Assembly: GCA_050181465.1 (NCBI GenBank)
Contig: JBFXDD010000084.1
Span: 1-9,138 of the forward strand
Length of the DNA stretch: 9,138 bases
Source: JACRLW01 sp050181465
GTDB lineage: Bacteria > Planctomycetota > UBA1135 > UBA2386
Direction of reading: 5' to 3'
The position numbers were made by a program, and so were the translations under genes. Shown here piece by piece: positions 6,652-9,138 of this stretch (its first letter is position 1; every line of letters starts with the position of its first letter). The notes beneath the pieces are model-generated. The model had not been told where the DNA came from and did no database searches. It saw only the letters and a program-made list of their open reading frames with translations.

Positions 6652-7279
6652 AGTCCGCGTCGCCCTGATTGCGTTCGCGCATCGCGCGAGCGGAACGAAA
6701 GGCCCAGTAGATGTGCTGCTGGATGCGGATGCGCGCGATCGCCCAGTGCCGCTCGGCTTCCTCCTGGGTGAACGCTGCGGCTTCGTCGTCCGCATCGTCG
6801 GCCTCGTCCGCCGTCACGCCGCTCGACTCCTCCACTTCGTCGAACTCGGCGTCGTAGCCGTCGTCATCCTCGACCTCGGCTTCCGCCTCTTCCGCGGCGT
6901 CGAGATCCTCGGCGGTCAACTCATGACGGGCGAAGAGCGCATGGGACGCTCCCACCAGTGCGGACTCCCACGCACTCACGTGCGCGGCCGGGATGATGAG
7001 CTCGCCGCGCGGTGGCCGACCCCGCATCGAGATCCGACCGAGATCGTTGGCCACGATCTCTCGCCGCGAGGCGAAGAGATGCTCCAACTCCGGCGCGACA
7101 TACCGCGACCACTCCGCGCGATTCGCATCGTCCGCGTAGACGTCGGGCATGAGGCGTGCACGCACCCGTTCGTCTTCGTCCGTCAGCGACTCCAGCGCCA
7201 GCCGGACGAGCACGACGAACTCGGGACTGACCGACTCCAACACGAGTGCTCCTTGCTCATCGGCGCGGATGGTGAACAT
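6641..7279 (-). CDS. DUF2017-like protein downstream of clpS, with long acidic insertion
   Basis: The protein has 212 residues beginning MFTIRADEQGA. I chose the ATG at 7279 because it lies four bases after the clpS stop; an earlier in-frame start would overlap clpS and add residues without family character. Residues about 40-80 (RARLMPDVYADDANRAEWSR, then a Leu/Arg helix) and 100-125 (AWESALVGASHALFARHELT) resemble DUF2017, a helical family of unknown function typically encoded next to clpS in Actinobacteria. Residues about 121-169 form a very acidic Glu/Asp/Ala segment, probably disordered, before a final helix (AIARIRIQQHIYWAFRSARA). The immediate linkage suggests a role with ClpS and the Clp protease, such as substrate delivery or regulation, but this is inference. 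The family call rests on pattern recall and gene order. Confidence 0.65.
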   Translation of the reverse strand: MFTIRADEQGALVLESVSPEFVVLVRLALESLTDEDERVRARLMPDVYADDANRAEWSRYVAPELEHLFASRREIVANDLGRISMRGRPPRGELIIPAAHVSAWESALVGASHALFARHELTAEDLDAAEEAEAEVEDDDGYDAEFDEVEESSGVTADEADDADDEAAAFTQEEAERHWAIARIRIQQHIYWAFRSARAMRERNQGDADSVP

Positions 7280-7283
7280 GACG

Positions 7284-7586
7284 TCAATTCGAGCCGGGCT
7301 CGAGGGTGGCGAGCAGGTGCTTGCCGACCAGCTTCTGCACGTAGGTCTCACCGGTTTCGCGCGCACCGGTCCATACCACGGAACGACCGGAGTTGTGGAC
7401 TTCCAGCATCAACCGCTCCGCCTTCGCCTTCGGAAACCCGAACACCGCCATGAACACGTCGGTCACGTAGTCCATCGGCGTGATCGGGTCGTCGTGCACG
7501 ACGACGTTCCACGGCCGAGCCAGGTTCGTCTTCGTCGTGGTCTCGGTCTCGGTGTCGATCGCCGAGCGTGCAGGAAGGATGGCCAT
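7284..7586 (-). CDS. clpS: ATP-dependent Clp protease adaptor ClpS
   Basis: The protein has 100 residues, normal for the family. ClpS binds proteins with destabilising N-terminal residues (N-degrons) and delivers them to the ClpA or ClpC unfoldase for degradation by ClpP in the cytoplasm. The fold is clear: a disordered Thr/Glu-rich N-terminus (about 1-24), then PWNVVVHDDPITPMDYVTDV, AERLMLEVHNSG, and a C-terminal strand ending LLATLEPG. The substrate-pocket residues can be placed against E. coli: M38 for Met40 and H64 for His66 are kept, D33 matches Asp35, but E. coli Asn34 is Asp (D32) and Asp36 is Pro. This DP form resembles actinobacterial-type ClpS. The start ATG (7586) overlaps the proposed ATG of the divergent MATE gene; no clear Shine-Dalgarno is seen. 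It is followed after four bases by the DUF2017-like gene. Confidence 0.93.
   Translation of the reverse strand: MAILPARSAIDTETETTTKTNLARPWNVVVHDDPITPMDYVTDVFMAVFGFPKAKAERLMLEVHNSGRSVVWTGARETGETYVQKLVGKHLLATLEPGSN
7572..7578 (+). promoter_or_regulatory. Possible ribosome binding site for the MATE gene
   Basis: AGGAAGG lies six bases before ATG 7585, which favours this start. It sits inside the 5' end of the divergent clpS coding region, so it would be used only if MATE transcription begins within clpS. Confidence 0.4.
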
Positions 7587-9009
7587 GGAGCAGAACTGGA
7601 AACGCGGGCGCTATGGTGACACTTCGTTGGCACAAGACAACTACCACGCCCCAGGATCCAAGCGAGAGCCGACGCTCCTCCGCATGGCGTGGCCGGTGGT
7701 GGTCTCGTTCACGCTGCGGCAGACCTTTGCCACCGTGGACCTCGTCTACGCTCGCTTCCTGGATCAGACGGGTGCAGTCGCAGCGATCGGGCTTTGGGTC
7801 CCCTTCCAGGAGGTCTTTGCCGCGCTTTGGGTCGGCCTGTCCGCCGGCATGACCGCAGCGATCTCGCACGCGCTGGGCCGCGGCGACCACGCGCGGGTCG
7901 AGGGCATCCGGAAGCGGACTCTACGGATCCTCGCCGTCGTGGTCGCGCTGATGGAGGTCGCCGGCATCGTCGCGCTCACGACCTTGTCGAGCTGGGGACT
8001 GCCGGAGGATCTCGCCGCGAGCTTCCATACCTACGGCGGCACCCTGCTCATCGGAATGCCGCTGGTCGCGTTCTGGTCGGTGTGGCCCGATTCGATCGTG
8101 AAGGCGCACTACGACACGCGCGCGACGATGCTCGCCGGGATCTGGGCGACGGTGGCCAACGTGGTCCTCAACACGCTCTTCGTGTTCGCGTTCGGTCTCG
8201 GCCTGTTCGGCATCGCGCTCGCCACCGTTCTGTCTCGCATCGTCGCCCTGCTCTACGCGATGCGCAAAGCGGGCGACCACGAGCAGCGGCGGCGCAACGC
8301 GGCGGCCAGCCGAGCAGTCGCAGCGGTGGACGCGCGGAGCATCCTGCGACTGGGAGTGCCGGCCGCACTGACCTTCGGATTGGCCGCCACCGAGAGCGTG
8401 TTGGTCAACCGACTACTGCTCAGCAGCCCGGACCCGACGGGTGCCGTCGCCGGGTTCGGCGTGATGAATGCGATCCTCCGCCTCGCACTGATGCCGGCCG
8501 CGGCGACTTCGGTAGCGGTCCTGCCTTTCGTTGCGAGATCGTTTGCGAGCGGAGCGATCCGTAAGGTTCGCATCGAGCTTCGCCAGGCGGTCCTCTTGGC
8601 GATCGGTTTCGGCACGCTGTTCACGATCCCTGCCGGAGTGCTCTTCCCCGACTCGATCGGCGCCTTCTTCCTCGACGATGCGCAACGCGGGCGACTCGGC
8701 GACGATCTGACCCGCGACCTGCTCGCCCGCGTGCCCATGCTCGCGCTCGCGATCACGCCCTTCGTCGTCCTGCGCCCGACCTTCGAGGCGATGCAGCGCG
8801 CCCGCGCCGGCGTGGTCGCCGCGATCGCGCGATACGCGTTGCTGTCCTGGCCGCTGATCCTGCTCGGCAACCTGCTCGCGCCGACCTTGCGCTGGGAGCC
8901 CGCCGTCGCGATGCAATCGGGCATGATCCTCGCCGCCGCGCTGGCGAGCGTGATCGTCGTTTGGATGCTGCGCGGACCGCTCGCCGGCGATCGTGAGGCA
9001 CCCGCGTGA
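7585..9009 (+). CDS. MATE-family multidrug/cation antiporter
   Basis: The protein has 474 residues, normal for MATE transporters, which expel drugs or metabolites across the inner membrane in exchange for Na+ or H+. The two-lobe layout is visible: a first half at about 30-225 (LRMAWPVVVSFTLRQ..., and ANVVLNTLFVFAFGLGLFGI, a typical MATE segment), a charged loop with EQRRR near 230-250, and a second half at about 252-462 (SILRLGVPAALTFGLAATES...). About twelve hydrophobic helices can be drawn. The start is uncertain. ATG 7585 has AGGAAGG (7572-7578) six bases upstream, but the following 20 or so codons are less G/C-biased at third positions and unlike the family, so initiation at TTG 7627 or another later codon is possible. 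An upstream ATG at 7480 lies inside clpS and is unlikely. Substrate cannot be predicted. Confidence 0.88.
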   Translation: MEQNWKRGRYGDTSLAQDNYHAPGSKREPTLLRMAWPVVVSFTLRQTFATVDLVYARFLDQTGAVAAIGLWVPFQEVFAALWVGLSAGMTAAISHALGRGDHARVEGIRKRTLRILAVVVALMEVAGIVALTTLSSWGLPEDLAASFHTYGGTLLIGMPLVAFWSVWPDSIVKAHYDTRATMLAGIWATVANVVLNTLFVFAFGLGLFGIALATVLSRIVALLYAMRKAGDHEQRRRNAAASRAVAAVDARSILRLGVPAALTFGLAATESVLVNRLLLSSPDPTGAVAGFGVMNAILRLALMPAAATSVAVLPFVARSFASGAIRKVRIELRQAVLLAIGFGTLFTIPAGVLFPDSIGAFFLDDAQRGRLGDDLTRDLLARVPMLALAITPFVVLRPTFEAMQRARAGVVAAIARYALLSWPLILLGNLLAPTLRWEPAVAMQSGMILAAALASVIVVWMLRGPLAGDREAPA

Positions 9010-9018
9010 CGGGACTTG

Positions 9019-9043
9019 GTGCGCGCGTCGCACGACGCGCCAC
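9019..9043. terminator. Hairpin 1 between the convergent MATE and trkH genes
   Basis: Bases 9023-9029 (GCGCGTC) pair with 9034-9040 (GACGCGC) around a GCAC loop, extended by 9019-9021 (GTG) with 9041-9043 (CAC) across one bulged C. It begins ten bases after the MATE stop codon. No T-tract follows on either strand. Position and strength suggest a shared, bidirectional 3'-end structure. Confidence 0.45.
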
Positions 9044-9057
9044 GGGTCGCAAGACCC
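9044..9057. terminator. Hairpin 2, perfect 5-bp stem with GCAA tetraloop
   Basis: GGGTC (9044-9048) and GACCC (9053-9057) enclose GCAA, a GNRA-type tetraloop in plus-strand RNA. It abuts the previous hairpin with no spacer, making a tandem pair in the 66-base gap between convergent genes. The same inverted repeat works for the minus-strand transcript with a TTGC loop. Confidence 0.45.
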
Positions 9058-9075
9058 ACGCGTCCGACAGTCGCA

Positions 9076-9138
9076 TCACCGCCGACGCCAGAAGCCCGGC
9101 GTGAACAAGCACAGCAGCGCCAGGAACTCGAGACGACC
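9076..9138 (-). CDS. trkH: TrkH-type potassium uptake protein, C-terminal end only
   Basis: Only the last 20 codons and the TGA stop (complement of 9076-9078) are present; the gene continues beyond the right edge. The residues GRLEFLALLCLFTPGFWRRR match the conserved end of TrkH/KtrB-family membrane subunits, where GRLE opens the last transmembrane helix and the protein stops soon after a P-x-F-W motif. These proteins form the K+-conducting pore in the inner membrane and usually partner with a TrkA/KtrA-type regulator. No selectivity-filter region is visible. The assignment depends on a short segment, but the RLE plus PxFW ending is characteristic. Confidence 0.7.
   Translation of the reverse strand, partial: GRLEFLALLCLFTPGFWRRR

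Noticed and set aside
6641..6668. Hairpin TCAGGGC (6641-6647) with GCCCTGA (6662-6668) as terminator of the propeller operon
   Set aside because: Only 7 bp with a 14-base loop, lies within the coding end of the opposite gene, and is followed by only two T residues; too weak to call.
5990..7453. A 487-codon plus-strand open frame across the end of the second propeller and the DUF2017-like and clpS genes
   Set aside because: It overlaps three well-supported genes in other frames, starts inside one of them, and has the Arg-rich low-complexity composition typical of high-G+C shadow frames.
7612..7644. Sigma-54-like TGGCAC motif and TATGGT -10-like hexamer before the MATE gene
   Set aside because: The TGGCAC lacks the partner TTGC at the required spacing, and the TATGGT has no -35 hexamer at 16-18 bases. 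Mentioned only as part of the start-site ambiguity.

Overview
This is a high-G+C bacterial window that is densely coded, with strongly G/C-biased third codon positions. Gene content gives only an indirect lineage hint. Tandem secreted BNR/sortilin-type propeller proteins, a selenoprotein, a ClpS followed by a DUF2017-like gene, and a queuosine-pathway Tgt together fit a Planctomycetota-like or related environmental bacterium better than a standard model phylum. That is inference, because no rRNA or marker gene is present.

Layout, left to right. (1) 1-71 (+) is the extreme 3' end of a tRNA-guanine transglycosylase gene (tgt). (2) 82-645 (+) is a peroxidase-related AhpD/carboxymuconolactone-decarboxylase-family gene, interrupted at 328-330 by an in-frame TGA. 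The TGA sits exactly where the second cysteine of the CxxC redox motif belongs, and a hairpin with the geometry of a bacterial SECIS lies just after it. I read this as one 187-residue selenoprotein with a CxxU motif, which simple ORF calling splits into two fragments. This is the most interesting item in the window. (3) 646-807 is non-coding: a strong 11-bp hairpin (675-702) and a weak promoter-like sequence. (4) 808-3825 and 3843-6602 (+) are two tandem, clearly homologous, exported BNR-repeat propeller proteins in one operon, 17 bases apart. The first carries a PDZ domain at the site where the second has only a disordered linker. The second ends in a glycine-rich segment.

(5) On the minus strand, converging on the propeller operon, are clpS (7284-7586) and a DUF2017-like gene (6641-7279), 4 bases apart. 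ClpS is the N-degron adaptor for the ClpAP/ClpCP protease. The DUF2017-like protein carries a long acidic insertion. (6) 7585-9009 (+) is a MATE-family multidrug/cation antiporter, divergent from clpS; their ATG codons overlap on one CCATGG. (7) 9010-9075 holds two back-to-back hairpins between convergent genes. (8) 9076-9138 (-) is the C-terminal end of a TrkH-type potassium transporter.

Functionally the window is a mix: tRNA modification, a selenium-dependent peroxide/thiol redox enzyme, an exported propeller pair of unknown ligand, regulated proteolysis, and membrane transport. I see no mobile elements, CRISPR arrays, tRNA or rRNA genes.
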